Below are positions 1-10,646 of a DNA stretch of 64,000 nt, in pieces. Location of the stretch: the NCBI RefSeq assembly GCF_008017835.1, contig NZ_VRLT01000059.1, forward strand, positions 372,001-436,000, in the 5' to 3' direction. Numbering within the stretch: the stretch's first letter is position 1; every line of letters begins with the position of its first letter. The notes under the pieces are model-generated. The model was not told where the DNA came from, did no database searches, and saw only the letters and a list, made by a program, of their open reading frames with translations. This DNA comes from Mesonia sp. HuA40. GTDB lineage: Bacteria > Bacteroidota > Bacteroidia > Flavobacteriales > Flavobacteriaceae. Made by a program: the position numbers and the translations under genes.

Positions 1-981
1 AATTTCACCAATGAAAAGCCATACGTAATTTACGGATATGCTGCCGTACCCCCTCAAAAAACATTGAATATTGATGCCGGCGCAAGACTTCATTTTCATC
101 AACAAAGCGGAATTTTAGTTGGTAATCAAGCTTCACTACAAGCCAAGGGTTTATTAAGCTCTGATTTAAAAAAAATGGAGAATGAAATCATTATGGAAGG
201 AAACCGTCTTGAACCCGAGTTTAGTGAAGTACCAGGACAATGGGGGGCGTTGTGGTTTACCCAAGGAAGCACAAACAATATAATAGAACATACTACCATT
301 AAAAATGCCAGCGTAGGAATACGTGTAGATGGAAATGATGGATCTAATACACCCACTCTAAAGGTGAACAACACCCAAATCTATAATGTATCTAATATTG
401 GTTTATTAGCTAGAACGGGCTATGTTACAGCAGAAAATTTAGTTATAAATAATTGTGGCCAAATGGCTTTAAATTTAAGCCTGGGCGGAAATTACCAATT
501 CAACAATTGTACTTTTGCTAATTATTGGCGACAAGGATTTCGGCAATTTCCTGCTGTATTTATAGAAAATGTCTTTGAAACACCCAGTCAGTTATTTTTA
601 GCACCATTAGAAAAAGCAGATTTCACTAATTGTATCATTTATGGTAATGAGAGCCGAGAACTATTATTCAATGCTCATCCAGATACTGATTTCAACTTTA
701 AATTTGAAAACACCTTAATTAAATTTAGAGACTACCAAAATAAGTATGCAGATGATCCTTTTTATGATTTTACCGATTCTAATTTGTACACCCAAATTAA
801 ATTAAACGAAGATCCTGATTTTAAGGACTCTTCTCTAAATCAAATGGAGATTGGAGAGGAATCTGCAGCAAACGCTTTAGCCAACCCCGTAACTGCAGGC
901 AATTTAGATCTTTTAGGAATACCCAGAGATGTCAATTTACCCGACAGCGGTGCATATGAAAGTACATCTTTTAGTGATTAA
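1..981 (+). CDS. Right-handed beta-helix surface protein, 5' truncated
   Basis: The frame is open from base 1, so the N-terminus lies outside the window; the stop is the TAA at 979-981. The visible 326 residues have the pattern of a parallel beta-helix: short beta-strand rungs rich in Asn, Gly and hydrophobics (for example the NAGTxxxF-like IDAGARLHFHQQSG near the left edge, then repeated xxxNCxxxN rungs such as ENLVINNCG and FNNCTF). Flavobacteria carry conserved lipoproteins of this build, usually surface-exposed, with no known reaction. The C-terminus has no T9SS sorting domain. No catalytic motif is visible, so polysaccharide lyase activity cannot be claimed. The fold call is an inference from composition and spacing. 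Confidence 0.7.
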   Translation, partial: NFTNEKPYVIYGYAAVPPQKTLNIDAGARLHFHQQSGILVGNQASLQAKGLLSSDLKKMENEIIMEGNRLEPEFSEVPGQWGALWFTQGSTNNIIEHTTIKNASVGIRVDGNDGSNTPTLKVNNTQIYNVSNIGLLARTGYVTAENLVINNCGQMALNLSLGGNYQFNNCTFANYWRQGFRQFPAVFIENVFETPSQLFLAPLEKADFTNCIIYGNESRELLFNAHPDTDFNFKFENTLIKFRDYQNKYADDPFYDFTDSNLYTQIKLNEDPDFKDSSLNQMEIGEESAANALANPVTAGNLDLLGIPRDVNLPDSGAYESTSFSD

Positions 982-1064
982 TTTGAGGCTTTAACAGACT
1001 TTGAGTAATAAAAAAAGATTAAAAATTAACAATTAGCTATTATTTCGTTAAAGTTTCTTAACAA

Positions 1065-1134
1065 CGCTTGTCGAAGCGAAGTTTGTTTTAAATTTGAGAA
1101 TAGTTACCCGTAATGGTTAGAGATTTAATCTAAC
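1065..1134. other. Two small hairpins between genes
   Basis: The gap 982-1175 holds two perfect short stems: CGCTT/AAGCG with a GTCG loop (1065-1078) and GTTAGA/TCTAAC with a 7-base loop (1116-1134). Neither is followed by a clear T-run, so they are poor terminators. They may lie in the leader of the following HNH gene. No function is assigned. Confidence 0.3.
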
Positions 1135-1175
1135 TAAAAGCCAATTATTTTCAATTAAAGCAAGACTCGAAGATC

Positions 1176-1736
1176 ATGACTATGATTAGAAATTTAAAAA
1201 ACGAAACGTGGAAAGTAATTGAATTCGACGAAAAAATATCTGAGAAAGAGAAATATAAAATCTCCAATTATGGTCGAATTCTAAATTGCAAAGGGCCAGA
1301 AGAGGTATTGGTTAAAAAATACTTTATCAATGGTTACCAAAACTTACCCGTAGTTCAAAAAAGCAATGGTAAAAAGACCAGTCGTTATGTTCACAAATTA
1401 GTGGCCCAACATTTTCTAGAAAAAAAAGAAGATGACCAATATGTAATTCATATCGATTACGACAAGAAAAACAATCAGGTGGATAATCTAAAATGGGCTA
1501 CGAAAAAGGAAAAAGAACGTCATCAATTCACCAACCCCGAATTTAAGAATATTAAGCGAAAAATACCCTCTCACGCTAAACTAACAGAATCTAAAGTAAA
1601 ATTAATCAAGCGAAAAATTAATGATCCTAATAGAAGGACTCGTATGAAAATGATTGCTAAACAGTTTGGAATTTCTGAAATGCAATTGTACAGAATAAAA
1701 AACGGTGAAAACTGGGGGTCTGTAACAGAGTATTAA
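1176..1736 (+). CDS. Orphan NUMOD4 / HNH-type endonuclease-like protein with C-terminal helix-turn-helix
   Basis: A protein of 186 residues in three parts. Residues about 10-50 fit NUMOD4 (WKVIEF followed by YKISNYGRI). Residues about 70-112 fit an HNH_3 core: VHKLVAQHF, then IHIDYDKKNNQVDNLKWAT, keeping the His, both Asn and the Trp typical of the family. Residues about 140-180 are basic and end in a plausible helix-turn-helix (MKMIAKQFGISEMQLYRI). NUMOD4/HNH proteins are often homing endonucleases of introns and phages, but here there is no intron, intein or phage gene around it. It could be a domesticated DNA-binding protein. A second Met two codons downstream (1182) could also be the start. 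It is followed directly by a strong bidirectional terminator. Confidence 0.8.
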   Translation: MTMIRNLKNETWKVIEFDEKISEKEKYKISNYGRILNCKGPEEVLVKKYFINGYQNLPVVQKSNGKKTSRYVHKLVAQHFLEKKEDDQYVIHIDYDKKNNQVDNLKWATKKEKERHQFTNPEFKNIKRKIPSHAKLTESKVKLIKRKINDPNRRTRMKMIAKQFGISEMQLYRIKNGENWGSVTEY

Positions 1737-1738
1737 AA

Positions 1739-1772
1739 AAAGAGGCTGCAAATCACAAAGCAGCCTCTTTTT
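1739..1772. terminator. Bidirectional intrinsic terminator
   Basis: An 11-bp perfect stem (AAAGAGGCTGC with its complement, 1739-1749 and 1760-1770) around a 10-base loop. The T-run on the plus strand and the A-run on the other side let it serve both the HNH gene and the convergent DUF2059/glyA transcript. Confidence 0.85.
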
Positions 1773-1797
1773 AGTTATTGTAGAAATAAATTATGGC

Positions 1798-2238
1798 TTA
1801 ATCCTCTTCAACAACTGGTTGTTCGGCCATGAATTTCTGCATCAATGGGTAAAGTTTATTTACTCCCATTTGTTGCCCGATGGCTTGCGATTCCATCATA
1901 ATTTCAGAAGTCTTTCCTAAAATTCTTTTACCAGCAGGTGTTTCATAAAAGGCGAGTAACTTCTTTAAATCGGCTTCTGTACAATGCTCTTTATATACCG
2001 CGATAACATCGGTGTACATTGCGTCGAACATATTTTTTACTTCAGCTTTAAAAGCTTCTCTATTTTCTTCGGGAATATTGACAATTATTTGAGATAATGC
2101 ATTCTCTATCATATTGCCACTTTGAGCTTCTATTAACTTACGAAGTCCTGAATCGATTGACTCTTGGGAGTGAAGCTTAGACACAGGCAAGATTACTAAT
2201 AGCAGTAAAAATACTTGAAATAAAATTGATTTTTTCAT
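1798..2238 (-). CDS. DUF2059 family exported protein
   Basis: A protein of 146 residues with an N-terminal signal peptide (MKKSILFQVFLLLLVILP, cleavage near LHSQ). The body fits DUF2059: a short helical domain with the core FYETPAGKRI near residues 97-106. The family is exported and of unknown function. The gene starts 2 bases after the glyA stop on the same strand, so it is very probably co-transcribed with glyA. Nothing ties its role to serine metabolism; the linkage may be only transcriptional. Confidence 0.82.
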   Translation of the reverse strand: MKKSILFQVFLLLLVILPVSKLHSQESIDSGLRKLIEAQSGNMIENALSQIIVNIPEENREAFKAEVKNMFDAMYTDVIAVYKEHCTEADLKKLLAFYETPAGKRILGKTSEIMMESQAIGQQMGVNKLYPLMQKFMAEQPVVEED

Positions 2239-2240
2239 AA

Positions 2241-3515
2241 TTATATTTTAAACAACGGCTTTTCGCTCATCATTTCTTTAATTTTTTCTTTTGTTTCCTT
2301 AATCACGGCCTCATTTTCAATGTTTGAGATTACTTGGTCGATAAACGTCACCACTTTTGGCATATCTTCTTCTTTTAATCCTCTAGTCGTTATCGCCGGT
2401 GTACCCACGCGAATTCCAGAAGTAACAAAAGGAGATTGTGTATCAAAAGGAACCATATTTTTGTTCACTGTAATTTCGGCTTTCACCAATGTTTCTTCGG
2501 CTTGTTTTCCTGTTACGCCTTTATTTCTTAAATCTATAAGCATCATGTGATTATCTGTACCACCAGAAATAACATCATAGCCTTTTTCAACAAAAGCATC
2601 TGCCATAGCCTTAGCATTCTTTTTAACCTGAACCATATAATGCAAAAACTCATCAGAAAGAGCCTCTTTAAAAGCCACTGCTTTGGCTGCAATGATATGT
2701 TCTAAAGGTCCGCCTTGATTTCCTGGAAACACACCACTATTTAAAAGAGAAGACATCATTTTGGGTTTACCACTTTTCAATTTTAAACCAAATGGATTTT
2801 CAAAATCTTTCCCCATTAAAATCATGCCACCTCTTGGTCCGCGTAAGGTTTTATGTGTAGTTGTGGTAACAATATGGCAGTGAGGTAAAGGGTCTTGAAT
2901 TAAACCTTTAGCTATTAATCCGGCAGGATGAGCCATATCGGCCAATAGAATGGCCCCTACTTCATCGGCTATTGCTCTAAATTTTTTATAGTCAATTTCT
3001 CTACTATAAGCTGAGGCTCCGGCTATGATTAGCTTAGGTTTCTCTTTATGCGCCATTTCTTTAACATGCTCATAGTTTATTAGCCCCGTTTCTTTTTCAA
3101 CTCCATAAAAAACAGGGTTATAAAGTTTTCCCGAAAAATTTACAGGCGAACCGTGTGTTAAATGCCCCCCGTGTGATAAGTCAAATCCTAAAATCGTATC
3201 TCCTGGTTTTAAACAAACAGAGAAAACAGCAGTATTTGCTTGTGAACCTGAGTGCGGTTGAACATTAACATATTCTGCATTAAACAATTCTTTGGCTCTA
3301 TTAATGGCCAATTGTTCTACCTCGTCTACCACTTCACACCCTCCATAATAGCGTTTCCCGGGATAGCCTTCTGCATATTTATTAGTAAGCACAGATCCTG
3401 CGGCGGCTAACACATCTTTACTTACAAAGTTTTCACTTGCAATTAACTCTAAACCATTTAATTGTCTTTCTTCCTCACGTTGAATAAGATCAAAAATCTC
3501 TTTATCTTTATACAT
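2241..3515 (-). CDS. glyA: Serine hydroxymethyltransferase
   Basis: The cytoplasmic PLP enzyme that interconverts serine and glycine with transfer of a one-carbon unit to tetrahydrofolate. The start at 3515 ([11 protein letters not shown]) gives 424 residues, the usual length; an upstream Met at 3560 would add 15 unusual residues and overlap the promoter. Visible motifs are ELIASENF (23-30), the glycine-rich YPGKRYYGG (51-59), HSGSQAN (88-94), DMAHPAGL (193-200) and the PLP-binding Lys222 in [14 protein letters not shown]. It heads a two-gene transcript with the DUF2059 protein and diverges from fumarylacetoacetase. An exact TAnnTTTG box lies 28 bases upstream of the start. Confidence 0.97.
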   Translation of the reverse strand: MYKDKEIFDLIQREEERQLNGLELIASENFVSKDVLAAAGSVLTNKYAEGYPGKRYYGGCEVVDEVEQLAINRAKELFNAEYVNVQPHSGSQANTAVFSVCLKPGDTILGFDLSHGGHLTHGSPVNFSGKLYNPVFYGVEKETGLINYEHVKEMAHKEKPKLIIAGASAYSREIDYKKFRAIADEVGAILLADMAHPAGLIAKGLIQDPLPHCHIVTTTTHKTLRGPRGGMILMGKDFENPFGLKLKSGKPKMMSSLLNSGVFPGNQGGPLEHIIAAKAVAFKEALSDEFLHYMVQVKKNAKAMADAFVEKGYDVISGGTDNHMMLIDLRNKGVTGKQAEETLVKAEITVNKNMVPFDTQSPFVTSGIRVGTPAITTRGLKEEDMPKVVTFIDQVISNIENEAVIKETKEKIKEMMSEKPLFKI

Positions 3516-3542
3516 GATTTTATATTTCGTTAAAAATTTTAC

Positions 3543-3550
3543 CAAAAATA
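3543..3550 (-). promoter_or_regulatory. glyA -7 promoter box (TATTTTTG)
   Basis: The minus strand reads TATTTTTG, an exact match to the Bacteroidota -7 consensus TAnnTTTG, giving a leader of about 20 nt. No clear -33 TTTG is visible. Confidence 0.55.
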
Positions 3551-3582
3551 AGAAATTCATTCGGTTAATACATGGAAAATAA

Positions 3583-3590
3583 TATATTTG
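3583..3590 (+). promoter_or_regulatory. fumarylacetoacetase -7 promoter box (TATATTTG)
   Basis: An exact TAnnTTTG on the plus strand, 36 bases before the ATG at 3627. A TTCG 19 bases upstream (3560-3563) is a weak -33 candidate. This supports the start at 3627 over the earlier TTG at 3588, which lies inside the box. Confidence 0.6.
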
Positions 3591-3626
3591 AATAGCTTTA
3601 TTTTAACCATCTTAGAATTAAAAAAA

Positions 3627-4907
3627 ATGCATATAACAGCAAATGATCCAAAAAGAAAAACTTGGCTAGAGGTGCCAGAAAATTCTGATTTTCCTATCCA
3701 AAATATTCCTTTCGGAGTATTTCTTACGCGAGATGATATTATTACCATAGGAACACGAATTGGTAACTATGCAATAGACTTAGGAGCACTACATCAATTG
3801 GGTTATTTCAAGGGTATTCCCTTAACGGATGATATCTTTTTACAAGATACACTAAATGATTTTATAGCTGATGGTAGGAAAACTTGGCGAACTGTGCGCA
3901 ATCGCATCGCAGAAATCTTTGATGTTAACAACACTACACTACAAAATAACCAAGAGCATCAACGTGTTATTCTCTTTACCATAGATGAGATAGAAATGCA
4001 ACTTCCTGTACAAATTGGTGATTATACCGATTTTTACTCTAGTGAGGAACACGCACGCAATGTTGGTGAAATGTTTCGTGGCAAAGAAAATGCTATGGTA
4101 CCCAATTGGTACCACATGCCTATTGCTTATCATGGTAGAAGCTCATCTATAATTCCAAGTGATATTCCCATTAATAGACCTTTGGGGCAAAAAATGCCAA
4201 AAGGAGCCAAAACCCCAATTTTTGGTCCTACACGTGCCTTAGATTTTGAACTTGAAATGGCTTTTATAACTACAGACGCCAACAATATTGGTGAATCTAT
4301 ACCCGCGAAAGAAGCTGAAGATCACATATTTGGAATGGTTCTCTTTAATGATTGGAGTGCGAGAGACATTCAGCGCTGGGAGTATGTGCCTTTAGGTCCT
4401 TTTTTAGGTAAAAATTTTGCAAGCTCTATTTCCCCTTGGATTGTTACCTTAGATGCACTTGAGCCTTTTAGAACAGAGGGTCCTACTAAAAAATCAGAAT
4501 ATAAACTTTTAGATTACTTAAAAACTGAAGGAAAGAAAACTTTTGATATCAAATTAGAGGTTTTTATTCAACCAGAAAATGATGACCCTACTTTAGTTAG
4601 CGAATCAAATTTCAAATATTTGTATTGGAATATGAGTGAGCAATTGGCGCACCACACTATAAACGGTTGCCCTATAAATAGTGGAGATATGTTAGCAAGC
4701 GGTACTATTTCAGGTTCTAGAGAAGGCACTTTTGGTTCTATGCTAGAATTAAGTGAAAATGGTGAAAAACCGATTAAATTGAATAATGGAAATGATCGCA
4801 AATTTATACAAGACAATGATACGGTTATTTTGAAAGGCTTTTGTGAAAACAAAGATGTTAGAATTGGTTTCGGCGAATGTGGTACTAAAATTTTGTCTCA
4901 TTTATAA
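3627..4907 (+). CDS. fahA: Fumarylacetoacetase
   Basis: The last enzyme of tyrosine/homogentisate breakdown; it hydrolyses fumarylacetoacetate to fumarate and acetoacetate. The protein has 426 residues from the start at 3627 (MHITANDPKRKTW), the usual length. It has the N-terminal SH3-like domain followed by the FAH fold. The metal and catalytic segment GDYTDFYSSEEHARNVG carries Asp135 and His142, equivalent to Asp126 and His133 of the mouse enzyme. MPIAYHGR, DWSARDIQRWEY and the C-terminal GFGEC segment are also present. The rest of the pathway (homogentisate dioxygenase, 4-hydroxyphenylpyruvate dioxygenase) is not in the window. A terminator follows at 4934. Confidence 0.95.
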   Translation: MHITANDPKRKTWLEVPENSDFPIQNIPFGVFLTRDDIITIGTRIGNYAIDLGALHQLGYFKGIPLTDDIFLQDTLNDFIADGRKTWRTVRNRIAEIFDVNNTTLQNNQEHQRVILFTIDEIEMQLPVQIGDYTDFYSSEEHARNVGEMFRGKENAMVPNWYHMPIAYHGRSSSIIPSDIPINRPLGQKMPKGAKTPIFGPTRALDFELEMAFITTDANNIGESIPAKEAEDHIFGMVLFNDWSARDIQRWEYVPLGPFLGKNFASSISPWIVTLDALEPFRTEGPTKKSEYKLLDYLKTEGKKTFDIKLEVFIQPENDDPTLVSESNFKYLYWNMSEQLAHHTINGCPINSGDMLASGTISGSREGTFGSMLELSENGEKPIKLNNGNDRKFIQDNDTVILKGFCENKDVRIGFGECGTKILSHL

Positions 4908-4933
4908 TATTTTTTTAATACTAATAAAAATCA

Positions 4934-4960
4934 AGCCTGCTTATAGCAGGCTATTTTTTT
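4934..4960 (+). terminator. Intrinsic terminator after fumarylacetoacetase
   Basis: A 7-bp stem AGCCTGC/GCAGGCT with a 5-base loop (4934-4952) followed by ATTTTTTT. Confidence 0.85.
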
Positions 4961-4969
4961 CTCTGTAAT

Positions 4970-5543
4970 ATGCAATCAATTTTTAAAGCTGCAAAAAATT
5001 AAAGAGCTGATCGAACAAAATATCTCAAGAGACCAAAAAAATGAACGGCAATAAAATCCGCTAATGGCGGCAACCTACAATAATAATTTTGGGGTCGCTA
5101 AACTTTTAATAAAACTGGGAGCCGATGTAAATGCACATGACAATCGAATAGAAACGTCTTTTCTTCTTGTAGCTGCCGCTGATTATTACGAAGTATTAAA
5201 TGCTTGCTGCTAAACAACCGATAGCGTGATTTTTTTATAACTTAATCGTTACAGCGGTACGGTCTTAATTCTAACCTGTGAAAGAGTACACGTAAAAATT
5301 ATAAAACGGTTACTTAAAATTGAAAACTTTCCTATAGACCATATCAACAATTTAGGGTGGACAGCGCTTTTAGAAACAGTTATCCTAGGCGATGGATCTC
5401 AAAAATACATTGAAATAGTGAAAATGCTTATTGAAGCTGGTTGCGATATTAATATCGCTGATAAAAATAGAGCAACAGCATAAGAGCACACCCAGAAATC
5501 AGGTTTTACAGAAATTGATGGTTTGCTAAAAGCTAATCAATAA
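4970..5543 (+). pseudogene. Decayed ankyrin-repeat protein gene
   Basis: Reading from the ATG at 4970 gives MQSIFKAAKN and then a stop; a frame change near 4987-5000 leads into one frame (positions divisible by 3) that reads LQKIKELIEQN, MAATYNNNFGVAKLLIKLG, then NNLGWTALLE and IEIVKMLIEAGCDINIADKN. These are clear ankyrin repeats (TPLMAA..., AKLLIKLGADVNA..., GWTALLEA). In that one frame there are four in-frame TAA codons (5052, 5211, 5238, 5481), and the frame is otherwise open to the TAA at 5541. The gene is therefore dead mainly through substitutions. It fills the 690-base gap after fumarylacetoacetase; I see no other feature there apart from the terminator. Confidence 0.85.
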
Positions 5544-5595
5544 AATTGCCGTTTAGACTATTAGCTTACTTTTAATTGGGATATTTTCTGTTTGC

Positions 5596-6492
5596 TTAAC
5601 GGATTGTGACAATTGGTTTTTTCTTTTTCTCGCGTATCAGATAAATTCCTATTAATATTAAAACTGCCCCTAATAGATAATAAAAATTAAATTGCTCACC
5701 ATCTATCACTCCCCAGATTACCGCAACAATAGGAAGCAAATAAGATACCGTGCTGGCAAAAACAGCAGAGGTATCTTGAATTAACTTATAAAATAGCACA
5801 ATTCCTATCGCAGTGCCAAAAATACTTAAGAAACTTAAATACCCTAATGCCTCAAGTGCTTCTGAAGAAAACGAAACATTAAAAAAATCGGTAAACAATA
5901 AGATAATTATTGAAGGCATCATCCAGAAGGTAAAAACACTACTGGACACCTGAATTGATTTTACGTGCTGTAGCTTTAATTTTATGATAAGAGCTGATAA
6001 AGCATAAGAAGCAGAAGCAAAAACCATAAGCAGAGTAAAACCAATTTGACTTTCTTGCGTACTTACTTCTGAAAAATATAATAAGGTAGCTGCCCCCAAA
6101 AAGCCAATGACCGCTCCCATTACCTGAGTTGGTTGACTTTTTATTTTAAATAGTAAATAGCCTAACATTAAAACAAAAATTGGCTCGAGGCTGTTGATTA
6201 TACCAGCCAAAGAGCTACTTACTTTAGTTTGAGCGATAGGGAATAAAAACATGGGCAAGAAATTGCCAAAAAAACCTGCAAGAATTACCCATAATAGATC
6301 TCTTTTAGACATTTTACGCATTGCGGGTATTCCTAAAGAAGCTAAAATCAATCCGCTTAAAGCAACCCGAAATGCACCAATTTGAAAAGGTGTAAAAACA
6401 AGTAAAGATTTCTTAATTAGAATAAAAGAGCTACCCCAAGTAAGAGCCATTATACTCAGTAAAAACCACTTATTTTTAAACAATGTGGGCAT
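5596..6492 (-). CDS. EamA/DMT superfamily transporter
   Basis: A protein of 298 residues, almost wholly hydrophobic, with about ten predicted membrane helices in two EamA halves. The first opens with the typical MALTWGSSFILIK (residues 16-28) and the second with a conserved segment around VSYLLPIVAVIWG (near 253-265). The C-terminus is short and basic (REKKKKPIVTIR). Members export amino acids, metabolites or drugs; the substrate cannot be read from sequence. It lies downstream of the monooxygenase on the same strand but has its own promoter box at 6517 and is cut off by a terminator at 6601-6641, so a shared role is not supported. Confidence 0.88.
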   Translation of the reverse strand: MPTLFKNKWFLLSIMALTWGSSFILIKKSLLVFTPFQIGAFRVALSGLILASLGIPAMRKMSKRDLLWVILAGFFGNFLPMFLFPIAQTKVSSSLAGIINSLEPIFVLMLGYLLFKIKSQPTQVMGAVIGFLGAATLLYFSEVSTQESQIGFTLLMVFASASYALSALIIKLKLQHVKSIQVSSSVFTFWMMPSIIILLFTDFFNVSFSSEALEALGYLSFLSIFGTAIGIVLFYKLIQDTSAVFASTVSYLLPIVAVIWGVIDGEQFNFYYLLGAVLILIGIYLIREKKKKPIVTIR

Positions 6493-6516
6493 TTATTTTG
6501 TTTTTAATTGATGCCA

Positions 6517-6524
6517 CAAAGGTA
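6517..6524 (-). promoter_or_regulatory. -7 promoter box of the EamA permease (TACCTTTG)
   Basis: An exact TAnnTTTG on the minus strand, 25 bases upstream of the start codon. Confidence 0.6.
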
Positions 6525-6600
6525 ATTGTAATTATTAATTTATTAGACTAAAATCTATGATAAACGTTCCTGCTTAATATTAAAGAGCTAAATGATTTTC

Positions 6601-6641
6601 AAAAAAAAAGCTCAAAACGTTTATCAACATTTTGAGCTTTT
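6601..6641 (-). terminator. Intrinsic terminator after the flavin monooxygenase
   Basis: A 12-bp stem AAAAGCTCAAAA/TTTTGAGCTTTT (6606-6617 and 6630-6641). Read on the minus strand it is followed by nine T. Confidence 0.85.
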
Positions 6642-6660
6642 AAAACTAAATTTTGTAAAA

Positions 6661-8484
<1,824 letters not shown>

Positions 8485-8881
8485 ATTGATTTATATACTA
8501 TTAAAGACTTCAATCAAGATGTATTTGTGAAATTATGGCAAAAGAAAGATCTAATAAAAATTAAAAAAAGCGTTATATCAAGTTTGTAAAAATGACCTTC
8601 AATGAATATATGATGCACCAACGCAAACACAAAAAAGAGGTTAGCACTTTTGACTTTCTAAAATTTGAGACCATAGAAAATCAGGATTACTACTACAACG
8701 AGCAGATCGGTCTAAAAAGCAAAGCGCTACAGTATAGTATTTCTAAATTGACCCCGGCCTGTATAAAAATCTACAATTACGGATGAGCCGTGCAAGCTAT
8801 ATGGATATTGCTAAAGAATTAAATATAAGTGTGAAAACAGTTGAATCACAAATGCGAATAGTCTATCAAAAACTTAGGTAG
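8485..8881 (+). pseudogene. Decayed ECF (sigma-70 family) sigma factor gene
   Basis: Pieces of a Bacteroidota ECF sigma factor appear in order but in three frames. First, QDVFVKLWQKKDLIKIKKSV, a region 2 fragment, ends at the TAA at 8587. After a frame change, the segment around HQRKHKKEVSTFDF and YYYNEQIGLKSKALQYSISKL, the start of region 4, ends at the TGA at 8784. After another change come YMDIAKELNISVKTVESQM and then YQKLR with a TAG at 8879. The last piece is the region 4 helix-turn-helix. At least two frameshifts and the missing N-terminus make it non-functional. The left boundary is uncertain. No anti-sigma or SusCD-like receptor pair is next to it. Confidence 0.85.
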
Positions 8882-8991
8882 AGCTAAAAAATCTTTTTTC
8901 GCTATTTTGGCCCAAAATTCGTTACTAAACGCGGATTATTTATAAATTTAAACACTAAATTATTATTCGTTCTTCAATAAAAAAACATAAA

Positions 8992-10176
8992 ATGAAAATC
9001 AACTATTTTATATATTTACTTGCAAGCCTTATCATAATGAGTTGTAGTGGCTTAAAAAAAACCGAAAAAGCCTTAAACAGTGGTAATTATGAGCAAGCCA
9101 TTTATATTGCCACTTCTAAATTGCAAAGAAATAAAGAAAAAAAATCGAATGAAGCTTACATAAAGTTATTAGAACAGGCGCATAAAAAGTTTGTTCAGGA
9201 GAAAGAAGCTCGATTAAAATTTTTAGAAAAAGATAGATTAGGCAATCATAAGGAAGAGATTTATGACAGTTACGCACAATTGAACGCTATACAAAATAAA
9301 ATTAAGGCGCTAACTCCATTATATTTTCAAAACGGAAAGACGGCAAAATTCTACTTCAAAGATTATACTAATGATATCATTAAGGCTAAAAACGAATACA
9401 TAGCCAATTTATACAGACAGTCGGAGGAATTGCTAAATGAAAGGCCAAAAGAATCGGCGCGACTGGCTTTTGAAAAATTACAGTTAATTAATCAATTGGC
9501 CCCAAATTATAAAAATACCATTGAATTATTGAATCAAGCCCATATTAAAGGTACCGATTTTATTTATTTGAGTGTTGAAAATCATAGCGATAAGGTAATC
9601 CCTAAAGCTCTAGAAAAAGATATTCTTAACTTTAGCGGATATGATTTAGATAATTTTTGGCAAAGTTACCATGCATACATTAATCCAGAAATTAACTACG
9701 ACTACGGAATTCATTTAGATTTTAAAACTATTGAAGTAAGTCCCGAGAAATTAAATGAAAGAGAAGAAGTAATACAAAAAGAAATCACAATACATAAGGG
9801 GTATCAAAAAGATAGAAATGGGAACTATATCTTGGACGACGAAGGAAATAAAATCGAATTGAACCAAACAAGAAATGTTAAAGCTAAACTACTAACTACC
9901 AATCAGTTTAAAGCTATTTATGTTAAGGGAAGGGTGGATTATTTAGATACCCAAACCAATCAAGTAATTCAATCGTTTCCTTTAGACACCGAATTTATTT
10001 TTGAAAACATTTTCACAAGATTTAATGGGGACAAGCGTGCACTTAGTAAAGAGCAATTGGCGCTAACTCAAAATAATTTTGTGGGTTTCCCTACGTCAGA
10101 GCAAATGCTTTTTGATGCAGCTACCAATATCAAAGAAAGGTTAGCTAGCATAATAAGGCAAAATCGGTTTAATTAA
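8992..10176 (+). CDS. Conserved flavobacterial lipoprotein of unknown function
   Basis: A protein of 394 residues with a lipoprotein signal ending in LIIMSCSG (Cys18), so it should be anchored to a membrane facing the periplasm or the surface. Residues about 25-180 are helical and Lys/Glu-rich with a TPR-like opening (EKALNSGNYEQAIYIATSKL). Residues about 190-390 look like an alpha/beta domain (FIYLSVENHSDKVIP...). I do not recognise a named family. Its stop overlaps the convergent YtxJ gene by 8 bases. No exact TAnnTTTG box precedes it; the 110-base gap from the sigma pseudogene holds only weak variants. Confidence 0.75.
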   Translation: MKINYFIYLLASLIIMSCSGLKKTEKALNSGNYEQAIYIATSKLQRNKEKKSNEAYIKLLEQAHKKFVQEKEARLKFLEKDRLGNHKEEIYDSYAQLNAIQNKIKALTPLYFQNGKTAKFYFKDYTNDIIKAKNEYIANLYRQSEELLNERPKESARLAFEKLQLINQLAPNYKNTIELLNQAHIKGTDFIYLSVENHSDKVIPKALEKDILNFSGYDLDNFWQSYHAYINPEINYDYGIHLDFKTIEVSPEKLNEREEVIQKEITIHKGYQKDRNGNYILDDEGNKIELNQTRNVKAKLLTTNQFKAIYVKGRVDYLDTQTNQVIQSFPLDTEFIFENIFTRFNGDKRALSKEQLALTQNNFVGFPTSEQMLFDAATNIKERLASIIRQNRFN

Positions 10177-10567
10177 TTAAATCAGCAACAACTTCAGCTT
10201 GAATTTCATGATGGGAGAAGTGTCCTATAATTTTTTGATTCTGGAGTATGATAATTTGGGGAGATTGATGGGTGACTTGAAACTTTTCTGCGATTAGATT
10301 AGAGACTTCACGGTATTGAATTAAATCTAAAAAAAAGAAAGCAACTTGACTGTTGTCAAAATCAGCTTCAGCTTCAAAACGGTTCAAAGCCATCCTACTT
10401 ACAGGACACCTTGTTGAATGTTTAAAAACAATTGCCGTTTGCCTTTTAGATGTCTCTAGTATAGTTTCTACATCATTTACTTTCTTTACCTCTAGCCAAT
10501 CTATAGATTTTTTAGGTGTTTTTGAGGTATCTTCATCCGCTTTTAAAAATTTATCGAAAAATCCCAT
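10169..10567 (-). CDS. ytxJ: YtxJ-like bacillithiol-system redox protein
   Basis: A cytoplasmic protein of 132 residues with a thioredoxin-like fold. The motif FKHSTRCPVSRMAL carries a single Cys54 in the place of the usual CxxC, as in the monothiol YtxJ family linked to bacillithiol chemistry in Bacillus and Bacteroidota. The cis-Pro loop is the QSPQIIIL segment. The family is thought to reduce mixed disulfides with bacillithiol, though its exact reaction is not settled. The gene ends inside the last codons of the convergent lipoprotein gene (8-base overlap). Confidence 0.88.
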   Translation of the reverse strand: MGFFDKFLKADEDTSKTPKKSIDWLEVKKVNDVETILETSKRQTAIVFKHSTRCPVSRMALNRFEAEADFDNSQVAFFFLDLIQYREVSNLIAEKFQVTHQSPQIIILQNQKIIGHFSHHEIQAEVVADLIN

Positions 10568-10646
10568 AGTTAAATTTTAAAGGTAAATTTACAAAATAAA
10601 TAAGAGAAGTTGTAGTTGCGCTAAGAAAAAGAACCATGCATAAATT

